Of a stretch of 64,000 nt of DNA, positions 9,827 through 23,445 are shown piece after piece. The DNA is from Hirudo medicinalis (Eukaryota; Annelida; Clitellata; Hirudinida; Hirudinidae). The position numbers were made by a program, and so were the translations under genes. The stretch's first letter is position 1; every line of letters starts with the position of its first letter. Below the pieces are notes generated by a model. The model worked only from the letters and a program-made list of their open reading frames with translations, had not been told where the DNA came from and did no database searches. The stretch is from positions 1-64,000 of the forward strand of contig MPNW01000186.1 of assembly GCA_011800805.1 (NCBI GenBank), in the 5' to 3' direction.

Positions 9827-11519
9827 GCAAAAAAAATTGTATGAATTACAAATGAAACGTATTTAATAAGCCGTCCTCATTGCAAACTGACACATTGCTG
9901 CTCGTCAATCCAAAACAATTTCAATGAAAAAGAGACTTTACAATCTTTTATAATGTAATTAGATATAGTGATATCGACGATCATATATAGTTTATCAATT
10001 TTTTAAAAATAATTTCTAACTTATTTTAAAAATTGAATTTAAAGCAATTAATTAATTCATATTATAAGGATTATATATATTAATTAATATATAATATAAG
10101 TAATATTACAAGTGTGTCTACGCTTGCCTAATCTTTTTTTGAATTATCTTCAATCTTAAATTGAATTTGGGTACTGGGTAAGAGAAAGAAAATTCAAATT
10201 AAACCCTAAACCCTATGTCGAAAGAAATACTCATAGTATTTGAAGGAAACACCAGAATATGAGCAAGACGAAATATTTTGTATCAATACTTTAGTTTTGT
10301 TTTCCCCAAATAATTCCTAATCTGTGGGAAATAATCAGACAATGAAAGTTTATGGGATCAATCATTTAACGATTAATTTATTTAACTGAGAAGAAGATGG
10401 TGATGATGAGGGAGAAGTGGAAGAAGAGTTCACAGATCATAAGATCAAAGTTCATTCGGAATCCAACAAAAAACGTTGCATTTTATGGATTTACCATTCC
10501 ATAGCCACTGAAGTACCTGAGGATTGGGAGCAATGAGCGCCGTGGTTCAAAGTGGGCCCTCAGTTGGTGAGGAGAAGGAAGTGCAAAAAGGATCCAAAGA
10601 AAACTGCAGAAAAATTCAGAGGAACGTCCAAACGAAACATTACAAGAAACCTCTGTATCAATTAAGTTTTCGTCCTTTCACTCATGAATGATAACATTGC
10701 CAAAATCGGCAAATGTGTACAAGACCTGAATTTATCAGGAAAATTATTTTGTGATTTTATGTCACGGTGAAGAATTTTCTAGCAGTGGAATTGCTTTAGG
10801 ATAAAACATAATTCAACAAAGAAAAAAGCCATAAATTTTATTTATTTTTGATTTAAAAACTTCTTTTAAAATCTGTTNGTGATTTTATGTCACGGTGAAG
10901 AATTTTCTAGCAGTGGAATTGCTTTAGGATAAAACATAATTCAACAAAGAAAAAAGCCATAAATTTTATTTATTTTTGATTTAAAAACTTCTTTTAAAAT
11001 CTGTTTCTTAATCGTTTTTTTAACTAATTTTAAAGTTTGATTTCTAATAAATAAATTTGTGTCGGTGAAGAACAAATTCCAATGTATCTCAAGCAGTGGC
11101 GTAACTTCAAATGGCAAACATTGCCACCGCAATAAAATCAAAATGGACTTGAAGGACTTGAAGGGTTACGTGTAATTTGCATGGTCAAATTACAATAAAA
11201 AACATTAAGCAAGACAAAATTAGATAATGAGATTCCATTACATGTACACCATATATACATATATGTACATAGGAATGACATCTAGAAGAGCCACTAGAAA
11301 TATCAGGTACGTTCACCCATTCATCCACATGTCTTTTCCCGAAAAGCAAAGAATACGAGAAATTAAAATTTTGGGGACAAATTTTAACAAAAGTCATATA
11401 CACTAGATATCCAATTAAGTACTGAATTTTTCCAAAGACTGAGGACATTATATTATAATAGATATCAGAATAATATCAGAAATATATAATATCAGAATAG
11501 ACTGCGATATTCCCACTTA
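9827..11519. other. Intergenic, no supported gene
   Basis: AT-rich. A short acidic open stretch at about 10390-10530 on the plus strand (EEDGDDEGEVEEEF and onward) ends in a stop and has no recognisable family. The only other structure is the 127-bp direct repeat around the N at 10878. Confidence 0.6.
10751..11005. repeat. Exact 127-bp direct repeat flanking a single N
   Basis: 10751-10877 and 10879-11005 are identical, both running from GTGATTTTATGTCACGG to AAAATCTGTT, with only an N between. This is the signature of two contig ends that overlap but were placed side by side. It is probably one copy in the real genome. Confidence 0.85.
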
Positions 11520-12175
11520 CGAAGAAATTACTTTGATCTGGTTCGAGCATTCCCGATGCTAGAATTTCTTTTTAATCAACTTCTTCTAGTTAAAAGGAAA
11601 ATCGAGATTATCAGATCGGATTCCAGTCTTTCGCATGATCAGAAGAACGAAATAATCAGTAATGTGACCCTTGACGATGGAAGCTCATTCGACGGCCTAT
11701 GTCTTAATTTCACTGTTCCAGGATCAGATATCGAACTGATTGATGGCGGACGTGATGTTATACTTTCTCCACATAACATCGATTTATATTTAGAGAAATT
11801 ATGTGCTCAAAAAGATCAAATGGCTCCCTTGCATCAGTGTGAGGGTATCAGACAAGGATTTGACCAAGTTTTGTCACCTGGTACAATTGAATTGCTTTTA
11901 CCAGAAAAATTAAAAAAAGTCAATCTGTTGTGACCCATTCAAAAGATGGACTATGGATGAATTACATAAATATTGCGACTTCGAAAATTCGCAATCGGTT
12001 CAATTTTTATTCGAGTGTTTGGCCTCGTTCGATGCTGGAAATCAGAGATTGTTCCTGAAGTTTGCGTAATTTGAGACCCCGACTGACCATCTCGCGAATA
12101 AATCCCGATAATCCTGACACCTGCTTGCCGAGTACAGCAACTTGCTCAATTCAATTTGTCTGACTCGCCAAATTC
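11520..12175 (+). pseudogene. HECT-domain ubiquitin ligase relic (TRIP12-like)
   Basis: The reading frame from 11556 contains the HECT N-lobe phrases LCLNFTVPGS, IELIDGGRDV and GIRQGFDQVL, ending VNLL-stop at 11933. After a one-base shift in the preceding A-run, a second frame continues RWTMDELHKYCDF, QFLFECLASFD and NQRLFLKFA, then a stop. A third piece reads RNLRPRLTI then DNPDTCLPSTATC. The ~10 residues that should join the last two parts (the conserved Gly-Gly-Phe region) are missing, and the catalytic cysteine context TCLPSTATC is followed by a stop. The order of motifs is that of a TRIP12/HECTD1-type E3 C-terminus. There is no intron, and several frame lesions, so a decayed retrocopy is likely. 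Confidence 0.75.
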
Positions 12176-13668
12176 AACACAACTTTTGTTAGTTGATTAT
12201 AATCGCATTTAGGCATGTGTATAGAAATTGAACGAATAGAATAAATTTAATTGGAAATATGAACTAATAAAATGTTTTTAATAGAAAAATTTGCCGGTCG
12301 TCGATGACTATTGCTGCTCACCGACGAGATTTTAGAAATAAGATCCATTGGGACTGGAGATTATCCTATTTGCAGGAGGAATGGCGTTTTGGAGGACGTG
12401 ATGCAGCGATGTAAAGCCACAAATATTATAATTGTTATTCTAATTGGGTTATCATTGAAACGGAGTGAAACGTTTCGTAAGTCAGTCGTACATAATTAAC
12501 GTTATGAAAGTGGTCTCCTTGACTATAATTTCTGATCTTGATACATCCTTCCAAAACATACCTAAAAAATAACCATTCTGAAGTGATCCAAACATTCATC
12601 CAAACACCATCAGCTGCTTGCTTTATTTTGGTTTTTGCCAGAACTTTCTTTCTATTTCCATCTTATTAAATATTAATATAATTAAATATAATAAATATTA
12701 ATACTAACAAAAAATATCGAGCAAGCAAATAAGGAAATGATTACTGTCACGAAATTGAAACTAAGAATTAAGCTCGTTAACATTCGCATCACTTTAAAAG
12801 GTTTGTAAAACTAGTGTTAGACGCTCTTCTTTATTGTCTTCATGGAGAAAAAAGACCACAAGGTTTATTTCAAAGATCAGACAAGTTCATTTCCACTCTA
12901 GTGGTAAAAACAAACATCAATCTTTGAAATGCCACACAACATAATCTCAATTAAGAGAGAAATAAAATGTAATTGAGCGGGATTGTCATTTCAGTTTTTC
13001 CCAGGGGGAACTGAACTGAAGTTACGAGAAGCAACTTTCATGGCACCCCTTAAAAGACGTCTCTGGCAAGCACAAGCAGACGAAGTACTGGTCATTAAAT
13101 ATTTTTTTTCTCTTTGGTCAAGTCAGCACATCAAGACAGCCCACTCTCCCCTTATGCATAACCTCTGGTCTCTACAAGCAATATTAATTCTTTCACAACT
13201 GCATCCAATAGGTGCACATGAGAGGCAAACAATTTACAATTAATAACCTGCTTGAATTTGGAAACTCGAGAAATATTCGTAGCCCAGGCTAAGTTTTCTG
13301 TCAGTTAAATGACATTTCGCTAAGCTCTTCTGGAATTTAAAACCATTCTGGCCACTCCATCATGAGATCTTCATATTAATGCCTTTGCATCATTTTCAAA
13401 ATATTTTATTGGCTAAATATTCCGTATTCCATAATAGAGCAAATAACTTTTTTAAACGGCGAAAACTTTGTCATCACAAATTTTGAATATTGTATCATTT
13501 TTCATTAAGTAATTCCATTACTCCACTCAACAATCTTTCATTTAACATCGATTCAAATAACTGTCTTGTCTTTCAAACAAAGTAATAGGTGAACAAATGT
13601 ACAGCATGTTATATATAAAAATTAAAGACAAACAGAAAAATGGCTTTAAATATTTCAGTCCATAATTA
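12176..13668. other. Intergenic, no supported gene
   Basis: An open plus-strand stretch at about 12320-12415 reads RNKIHWDWRLSYLQEEWR followed by FGGRDAAM and a stop. Its composition looks protein-like, but I do not recognise it and see no partner exons. The rest is AT-rich without signals that I can support. Confidence 0.5.
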
Positions 13669-16600
13669 CTATCTCAAGCTGGTTCTGTGATTTTGGGAAG
13701 ATTGCCAGCTAAAATTTGAAATAAAAATGGTGGCAAATACAAGAAAAATCTGAACGAGCAGGAAAGAGAATGGAAGTTTCGAAAAAAGAGATGGAGCTGC
13801 GTTGTAGAACTGGCAATATGGACACTGGAAAGAGCCACAGACCTGACATATATGGAGCTGGAACAGAGAATAAGTGTCGTAGGCACTCAGTCTTTGCATC
13901 CCTGAAAAGAAATCACAAAGTTTAGAACAACATAAAACTATTAATATTTGAAGTGCTAAGCAAATTGAAACCTGTTTCTGCATATTCTCTTATCATAAGA
14001 AGGTGAGATATCGATGTGTTTGCCACTGGATACCATCTATCAGCAACAAAACTGAAGCATGTCCTCATAGGTGCCACCTATTTTTTGTAATTTTGTAATG
14101 TTTTATTCATATTTTATTAATTACAGTCGAATTGATAAAGAAAAACAAACATATTCAAAAAATGTGATGAGCTGCTGTTCATAGAATCTGATTCGTTTGA
14201 GTCCTGGAAATCCTGCAGAGTACATCCATTCGATGGTGTCCCTGCTGATAACAAATCCTGTGGGAATGTCGACGATGACATTTGTCATTCCTGCTTGGGG
14301 AGCCAAATCTGTCCTCAGCCATCTATAATTACGATTTGCCTTGAAACTTTTTGTAATTAGATTATTGTAAAGTAAATACAAGCAATTTTACACAATTACT
14401 TTGTTGACGTAAAAGTGACACAATTTCGTATCAATTATTTCATACTTAACAATAACAGAAATCATTGAATAATTGTGTTCAGTGAATTTATTTGAAATTA
14501 CTTGAAGCATATGTTGAGTTCCATATGACTTGCATTCCTTCCCCAGAACCTCTGGGAATCCAACTCGAGAGAGAAGGAGGGGTAGGGTGGTCCGACCTCC
14601 TCCACTTGGTAAGGCTTCTCGAAATGCACGAACGTGTCCATCTGCCGAGCAAAACACGAATTACGCGGAAGTAATGGCATTAATGACACAAAATCAATAA
14701 TTGGTTAATTGCTTTAAATAGGATAATATTGTCACGTACTGCAAGAAAAGCATATCCTGTTCCTGAAACTCTGGTTCTTACTTGGCCATAAGCAGGACTG
14801 AGCTACACAAACGAAACAATTACTTGCCAATAACTTTTATATATATATCAATTAGAATTGATAATATATATTAACATTAAGTGGCTAAGTAATTAACTCA
14901 CATCGAACTTGTAAAGATTGGCGAAGTTGGTTTTGTTCAGTTTAACTCTTTGGAACCAGGAAGGGTTTGGAGTGAAGTTGAAGTCCAACTGTAGGTTGTA
15001 GAAATCTCTGTTCGTCTGTCTGTAGGAAAATTCCGTCATGGCTTCGAGAGCTAATATGGTGTCCTGGTAATACGGTCCAAAAAAATGTGGGAAATTATTT
15101 GAAATAATAATAGCAACAATAAAATAATAATGAACGAAAGAACTCATTAGCTTACATGGGTCGAGGACCATCCCATGATGTGATTGTGTTGCGACGCCAA
15201 CCACTTCATGATGGGCACCGCGTCGTCCATTCTGTTTCTTGCCAGGGTGCAAAGCAAGGCGTAAGAGGTTGCCATGACGGCATTACCGACGTTAGGATGG
15301 AATTCTCTTTCGTACTGAAGTTCGACGTTTGCAATTCGATCGGTGGGGTTGGGGGCTATTTCTTCAGCCCCCCAGTACATGTACACGGCTGAAAACAAAC
15401 GATAAGTTTATCGATCGATCTTATAACTAGGCACATTGTTATAATATTACGGTGTAAATTATTATTATAAAGTAATTCCCATAAGCATTCCCGTATATAT
15501 TAAAACGTTAGTTATAATCTTATTTATTTATTTATTAAAAGTAATTCCCACATTTTCGTTTCATCAACATGAGGAGGTTGTAAGCAGTGTCTGCAGCAGC
15601 GTTCCTGGCTTCTTGAAGGGCAGAGGCAGTGATTGCCATTTGGAATGGATCACTGATGTGCTTCAGTTGACTTGCCAAGTAATTGGCAGCCTTTATCCTG
15701 GCTCTATCAGCCTTTTGCTTGGCACTCTGCAATCGACTCCCGGCGTTAATTTCAGAACGGACAGAAGAACGAACAAATAAGACTGACCCCGGTTAACCTC
15801 TCGGCCCTGGCAAGTGCTATGACTACGTGGGCAGTCAAAGGAATATTGAGAGTCAAATTTTTATTTGTTTCTTTGGATAAAGTGTAGGGCTGAATGCAAA
15901 AAGTGACAAATCAATTGCTGTTTATACAAATGTGATTAATTGGCATAAATAAAATTGCGTGCATAATAATAATAATCTGCCGTAACTTACTGTGAAACTT
16001 CTGTCGGTAAGGAACTCCTCGGTTTCGGGGAACGATCCATCGGCAGCTTGTTGCGAAGCCAACCAGTCTCCAATTTTGTTGAGTATTTCAACATCAATAT
16101 AAATTATTTCTGACCAGGGACTAATAAGAGCTGCATGGAGATATTTTAGAGCCATGGCAGTAACCCTGGAAATTTCAAATAAACAACTAAGCATTTCAAT
16201 AGAATTATTTGCGGCACGTAAACAAAGAAGGACATTGAAATTAACTAATTGGATTACATCACATTTGATCAAAAACAATTAAAAACCAACTTGACAGATG
16301 GCTTGTCTGATCTCCTGAAAAGCCTGTATTCACCATTTGCACCCATGTAAGAATATTGTCTTGCAAGCACTAAAATGTATTTATTATTTCCAGCTGAATT
16401 AGAACCATTTAACTTCATCAAGATCCTCACATTTTGAAAACATCCCAATAAAGACTAATTGCAAAAATTGATTTTCCATGACACTCACCAACTTGCATAT
16501 ATTCGAGGACATCATTCTGCGTGTCCTTCAGAAGACTTAAGACGTACAGGTACCTGAGTGTTTGCAGGTTGACGGCAAAGTCGTACAGGTAGCCTTCTGC

Positions 16601-19600
16601 AGAATCGTGGTACTGACGAACAGTATTCATTGAAGTCAGGTGAGACTCGAAAAATCCAGGTGAGACCAGATCACCTGCAAGTGAAAAATAAATGATTAGC
16701 TTTAATCACAACTATAATTAATTAGGTGAATCACCATAAACATAAAGTGTTGCTTCATTTGAGTGAGGAATGTAAAGCAGGTCCCTGGCTCCTGGGTTAA
16801 CAAATCTTTCTGAAATGTTGACTTTCAAATCAGGGATGATGAGAGACCCAGAATTAACAAGATCCACCAAGTAAGGAGTGTGCCTGATACGACCGACAAC
16901 TCCATCGTACTGCAATACGAAGCACAGTATAACCATCTTGTCAACAAATAACCATTGAAAATAAAAGTACAATCGAGGTCAACAAAAGAAATATTTCCTC
17001 ACCAAAACTTTAATGACAACCTCCTCTTCATCAATCCTCTGACTACTGTAGGTGCTTATCCTAACCTTGATCTCCCCTTTTGCGATTGTTGGAACTATCG
17101 GGAACATCTGGTAAGTGGCTACCATGTTGCCTTTGATCTGCACATTCAAGTATTGAATTCATAGTTTTAACAGTTGAAATTGTTGCTAAAAAAATAAACA
17201 TGATTCTGTCAACACTAACGGACAGCATGGTTTGAACGTCACCCTTGATTGTCCTTGGGTTGTAAGACACCACGTAACCGAAATCCTCGACGACTACGAA
17301 GCGATAGTCTTCATCGCCGTGCAGCAAGATCAAAACCTGTCGACCGAACAATTAGATGAAGATTGTTAATTCAATCGATTCTCTCATTCAATTGTTATGT
17401 TCTTTCAATATTAATGTTAATGTTCAAAAAGCCTGTTGAACCTCTAAATCTTGATCCCAGTAGTTGTAGATGTCCAATCTCAGACCGACTTGTTCTCCTC
17501 TCCGAATGACTGTCGGAGCTTCGACGGTCACGAAGAATATCCTCGTCGTGTCGTGCTGGTTTCAACAAATCCAATTGTAACATCCAACAATATCAACAAC
17601 GAGTGATTAATGTTCAGCCAATAATTGACATCATGCACATTAAATCATGCCTCCCATTCACCTGAACATATTCTCTTCCAATTGAGAAACCCTGATCAGG
17701 ATGCATGAAGAAAGCTCCCATGACCAGTGGGTCCATCAGTTCTTCTTGGTAAATCTTCATCTCTCCCTGACCAACCTGCCTATTTATTGCAAGTTTGTGG
17801 TTATTAATGTTTCCTATAATATTGCAAAGACTAAAATATTTTGATTGCAAAGTGCATAAACATGAATAAATCTTATAGTAAATGAAATAAAATTATTGAG
17901 AAGACAACAATTATGTGAATTATTTAGCAAACAAATGCGTAATGTAATTCGACAATCAAAATTAATTAAATGGATTTAGCAATAATTAGCATTAAATACT
18001 TTATATATGTTTTCTGCCAAAAAGGAGCCCAACTGTCCTGGTATCTGCTGTTCCAAAACAAAGAATCGATCTCCTTCGGTCGAGGTTTATACAACTCGTC
18101 CACAGATGGAGCACCTTTTAAAATTATTTGCGAATAATTAATAATATTAATAACAACAACAATGATATTACTTGAAATATTATTAATATTAATGTTTCAT
18201 GTGTCTTAGAGTTTTCGACAAGTGCAACAGAAGCAAAGCAATGCACGGACAAGCAGATATTGAAATGGTAGCTTCTAAGTTCAAAACTTACAGGCAACTT
18301 CATCGAAGCCGTCCGAACAGTGCACGACTCCATCACATGCGGCCTTCAACTCGTAACACTGCCCCGAGAGTGGACAGATTCCCAAACCCAGAGATCTGTT
18401 GCACGGTGAAAAATCTGAAAATTTGTAATCATTTAAGGTTTAAATTATTTTCAAATTATGATTCAAAAATGCGTGTTCAAATGTTTTCGAAAAGCTTTAA
18501 TTACCTTGACGAATTGTGACGTTGGCATCGCTTAGAACAATCAGTCCGGCAGCCTTCGGAGAATGAGTAACCAAATAAATATGTTTCTACAATTCAAAAG
18601 AACTAAACAATTCAAATTAAATGTGGCTCACAAATGAAGTTGTGTTTGTGTCCATGCCGGTGTCTTGTGTCGGGAAGAAAACAGTTTGCTCCCAATAATC
18701 GTCATTGACGTACCAGGTGTGTTGGTAGGGAGGCTGAGCAGAGCGGTCGTAGGTCAGGAGTTCGTGGACGACCTGTCGATGGGCAGAATGAAAAACGAAA
18801 ATGAAGGTGAAATTAATTTCAATACTTCATGTATTTGAGACCAAATTCCAAAGTTATTGTTTTGTTTTAATTTTAAATTTTAAATCCACTGTAGTTAAAT
18901 AAAATTTGTAAGAATTTACCTTTTGTTCATTGATAAAGGGCAGTGCCCCTCTGAGAGAGAACTCGTAATCGACGGCATTTATGAAGACGTAACCACCCGG
19001 AGGTCCCCTCGCAACGACTTCTATCGTATCTCGAGTGAAATCCTTCCCGTAGTTGATGAAAATGTATGGCTGGAAAATAGGAATTTCTTAATTTTAATTA
19101 AATAGAATGATGTAAATTGCCAAAGTAAAAATCCCTAAACATGAGAAAGAACTTAGACATCTTTTATGGCATAAGTTATCTATGTAGATATTACTGGCAA
19201 GTACTCAAAAGCATTCGAAGGAAACCTGTTTGAGTCTCGAGTCCCTGATGAAGAAAGTCAGCGAATCCATGATGACTTCCCCCTCAAACACACAGTAAGC
19301 CACAAGTCTGGCTGAGGGCGCCATCTGTCTCGACAAAGCCACAGAAAAGGTTTTTTGTTGCGAACTCATCATCAACTTGCTGCCCAAAAGGATCCTTCCA
19401 CCCGCACTGATCTACAATTTTTCAATTATATTCGTTATTGCAATATCATATTTATTTTATATTTACTGATTTATCTTACAAACGTGATTATTTCTATTCA
19501 AGTGAAGAAGTTGCAAATTTTTACTGAAAAGTTAAACTAAAAATTATTCGATCAGTCAACTCACCAAATAATTTATTTCTGGAATGTAAAAATTTGTTCT

Positions 19601-22600
19601 CAATGTGAAGGTCATGTAACTTTCAGTCTGTAACATGTCAACAAATTATGCTTTAAAACATATTAGGATAAGTTATTATCATAAATATTTATTTAAAATA
19701 TTAAATTTAATCAAATTTAAAGAAATATTTCTAATAATATTATATATTATCTAATATTTTTAATCACCTGAGGATTGGACGTGGAAGATGACAACGCCAT
19801 AAACCTGTTGAAGTAACTGTAGTAACGATAACATCGAACTTCCACTGTTTGACCGGACTGAGGATGTTTGACCTTGAACATCATTGAAAGAAAGTGATGT
19901 CTTTATTGTCAAAAATAACTTTTTATCAACATTGTTTCAACTCTTTAGTTGCTCTAAGCTCTCTAAGCTACAAACTCTAGGAATCACCTTCCAATATGAA
20001 AAACAATGTCATTACAAATCACTTTCCATCGATTTTATTATTCGTTACTGGCGAATATTTACGGCCTTCGCTAAATACTTTTAAAATATTAAAGGACGTC
20101 TAACGTTGATGATGATCACTCGATCGTTTTCTTCCGAGGCAATTTCGTAGTTGAGGATGTTGTCGCTAGGGATGACCCTTTTGTCCTCGGGTCTCGTGCT
20201 CGAGGTTCCGCTGCCCTCGGTTATCACCGTGACGACCACTTGCCTATCGTAGAACCCCGTGTACATCGTTCCATCATTTCGAGCCACTGCAACCTTAAAA
20301 TCAACGCAACAATTGACAATTAATCAAACTAATTATTTTATAAATGAATGGATTTATTTAATACTTATTTGATTTAATAGCATTTAAGAACCTGCACTGA
20401 GAATGGCACTTGGGGTTTGAATGTTCTGAATCTTCTACCCAAGAGTGCCAATTTGATTCCATCTTTGTACACATGAGTCACAGCTGTTCCAGTGAGGGTC
20501 TCAAGATAATAGTAGTCGTAGATTGTTCCCAAGAAGTACAGATCCTTGTCTGTCGGATCTCCGATCTTTTCTTTGATCTCGTCCAAAGAGAAGGTGAAGC
20601 TTTTTGTGGAGTACATCTGCAGAAGTAAAAGTTCACACTTAGAAGCAAAAGAATGATAAAACAGAATGTTCCCTCTTATGTAGTACCACATGCACAGCAA
20701 CAGCAGAATCACTTAACTATTTACAAAGAAATTAATGTTACTTATTATTATCTATTACTAGAGCATTGGTAGAAGCTCAAGCTTTGAAACATGACTCAGT
20801 AAGACTGTTTCTTTTTGTGCAGGAATGCAATTAAAATGGCTAAATTCATTCCACTGCAATTTTAAGAAACTGTGCGAGGCACTTACATATCCAAGTTCTT
20901 TTGTGATTTCACCAGGCAACATGGTTCCATCCTTATTCATCACCTTCACTGTGATGTTTCCAACACCATAACCAGGCTCTCCACTCACATGTCTATTTCC
21001 AGAGATATATTTGTCAGAATTGAAATTAAAAATAATTGAATCTCCATTTGAATCTCTACCAACTCTCCATAGAGAAGACCCATGATGCCCCATTCGGTGT
21101 CGTACATGTAAACGGGAACTGTGACATTCATTTCAAACGACCTTTGCCCTGAAAGAGAATGATACGATACGATACGATACGACGTCTTCAATTCAATCCA
21201 TTTAAAGTTGAAAACATTTTTAAAGTTTCAAACTTACACCAAAATCGAACATCAAAGTTGTGTCTGTATGTATAGCCCTGTTAAAATAAAAATGAATGCA
21301 TCACTTAGATATGTAAAAGATTTAATTATTGCAATTTAATCCTAAGTTGTAAAATATTTGAAACCCGAATTTCATATCATGACATGAGAACTGCTCAGAA
21401 TTTATACAATATTTGCAAAATAAGTGTCAATATAACTAATTAGTTAATTGGAAAAAAAAATCTAAAAATTATTTTTTTTCTTTAATTTGAACTCACAAAT
21501 GCATCGATGGTGATGGCCCACTCCCCTGGTTCGACCGGGTACTCGATGTCAAAGAAGCCCTCATAAATGCCTGTTTACATTTTTGGAGGCATTAATCTCA
21601 AAGTTTTATAACATCATAATATTGTGGTTTTGGGGTTAAAATTAACAAGTGCCAAACATTAATAAATATTAACAAATATTAATAAATAACAACGAATATT
21701 AATAAATAATAACAAATATTACATAACATCTTATATAACATTATTATATCTAATATTATTATGAGTTTATTAAATATCTCACTGTAATTCATCAATTTAC
21801 AAACCAAAGTTCAACTGCCTCTGGATCCACCTTCTGACTCTCCTACCTGCTCCATCCTATTGCAAAAATAATAGTAATAACAATAACAATTTATGATTGA
21901 TAATGTATTCATTTGCATCTAATTGGCTAAGAATAAATTTAGTTATAAATATTGAATAATTTTTTGATGATGCTGATACCTCTACATAGATTTCCATAGA
22001 TCCACTGGCAGGTTTCAGATCAGGTGTAACAGCAATAATCCTGAAAAATACTGAAAACAAACACAAATTATATTTATTTTCAGTTTTTAAGAAATTTTTG
22101 AAAGTTGATGAAATTCAAAAAACACAAAACACGAAAATGCCTTTCATGAAATGAAATTTGTCTTCAATATGTACCATAAATATTATTATTATTATTTCAA
22201 TAAATTAAATAAATAATTAATAATAATTTTGGTTGACTGATTCTGTGCCAAAACGTGCAACGAACCACTGGATGGAATGACGTAAAGTGGTCGATCGGTC
22301 ACCACAAAAATGGAAACGTATTTCGGGCTGTAAGTGACCACTGATTCGTTGTGGAATATCGGAAGATACGATTGGTACGAGAAGACGTTAGATTCGTTGC
22401 TTGTGACTGCAATCTTTACTGGATTTTGAACCAAGCCCTCCACAATGAGTTTGTGCACTCCAGGCCTTATGGTGATTGGCACCTGTTAATATTATTATTA
22501 GCATTAAAATTTTCCATTATGTTCTGAGTAACGATGTCCTGTCGTCGTCGTCATTACCCAAAATTATTGATTTAATTTTGTTACACTCACAAGAAGTTGG

Positions 22601-22954
22601 ATGACTTTTGTGCCAGCTTCCTTGAATGTGGTTTGAGAACCAATGTACTGGTTACCATCACTGCTCAGCATTGCTGTGACGATCATGTCAGAATAGAACA
22701 TTCTGTTCACAGTCACATGGACCTCGTAAATCATGTCTGGTCTCACTATTTTTGGAGCTAATATGAGAAACTCCCTATAAAAAAAAATAATTCCGAATTT
22801 GGTAAGCAAGTTACTACTTCAAAATATATTTTTACAAAATTAAGAAATTATCTCACTGAAATGTTGGAAGTTTGTATCCTTCATCTGGGAATGATGCTCC
22901 TTCGACTGTGCATGCAACAGAACATAACAGAAGCACCACATATAACTGCATCAT
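13669..22954 (-). CDS. Mcr: Macroglobulin complement-related-like protein (thioester-dead TEP with LDLa)
   Basis: About 30 short exons. A signal peptide starts at 22954 (MMQLYVVLLLCSVACTVEGA), followed by macroglobulin domains containing VVTDRPLY and ITVKVMNKDG, then MAPSARLVAYCV (19230-19412). An LDL-receptor class A domain follows at ~18290-18412, with six cysteines and the acidic tail CSDGFDEVAC. C-terminal exons carry the alpha-helical thioester-domain fold (DGSFPETEEF, YWGAEEIAPN), the receptor-binding domain (GMTNVIVDIPTGFVI, RWYPVANTS), a cysteine cluster (CQVCGSFQCPYC) and a hydrophobic segment FLLVQIFLVFATIFI near the end, stop at 13669. The thioester motif is lost: where relatives read GCGEQNM, this reads DSAEGYL (~16580). 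LDLa insertion plus a dead thioester is the hallmark of Drosophila Mcr, a septate-junction and phagocytosis protein. Some internal exon borders are uncertain. Membrane anchoring is inferred. Confidence 0.85.
16490..16676 (-). other. Degenerate thioester region of the Mcr-like gene
   Basis: The exon reads GDLVSPGFFESHLTSMN, then HDSAEGYLYDFAVNLQTL, then RYLYVLSLL. Aligned without gaps to the family phrase around CGEQ (F and N-L/I-x-x-L-x-Y-L retained), the cysteine is Ser and the glutamine is Gly. No internal thioester can form. Confidence 0.85.
18290..18412 (-). other. LDL-receptor class A domain exon of the Mcr-like gene
   Basis: The exon encodes C-x8-C-x5-C-x6-C-x5-C-x8-C with the last cysteine completed across the next junction (donor GTAAGT; T joins GT of the following exon). 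The calcium-site phrase DGVVHCSDGFDE is present, so the module should fold normally. Ordinary TEPs and complement C3 lack this module. Confidence 0.85.
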
Positions 22955-23306
22955 GCTATTAAGGATTCCTTAAAAATAAATCAAAAATTAAACTCCAACA
23001 AAAGGAGATAAAGTGGTTGAAATCTCAGTAGGGATCAATTTGATCAGCTACTGAAAGACGTTTCATTTGAGAACAAAATCTATTTACCTTGTTGAACCTT
23101 CGTGGAACGATGTGGAACGTGCTTTAAAGCGTTAAAAATTTCACAAGTGCAACTATTTACAACTCAAGTGCATTCATATTCTAATTAGTTAGTAAATGTA
23201 ATAAACAAAACTCAGACGATGATTGCCGATTATTGGAACCTCCAATAGTTGTTTTGTTAACCACACCTGTGTTCAGGTATAAAACAAGACAAACGTCTGG
23301 AGATTA

Positions 23307-23445
23307 ATTTATCACAAAATTAATTCTTTATTGTCAATTATTTTTAGTTTTTAAGTATTATTAATTATATATAATTTATCACAAAATTAATTCTTTATTG
23401 TCAATTATTTTTAGTTTTTAAGTATTATTAATTATATATAATTTA
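23307..23445. repeat. Tandem duplication, 67-bp unit
   Basis: Two adjacent copies of an AT-rich 67-bp unit beginning TTTATCACAAAATTAATTC. It lies 350 bp upstream of the Mcr start. No coding content. Confidence 0.85.

Noticed and set aside
12983..13243. 86-codon plus-strand frame
   Set aside because: No ATG near its start, no recognisable domain, no splice context.
14388..14689. Alternative frames around the Mcr exon near 14500-14655
   Set aside because: Only the frame reading MDTFVHFEKPYQVEE then SLELDSQRFWGRN fits the TEP receptor-binding region; the others are shadows.
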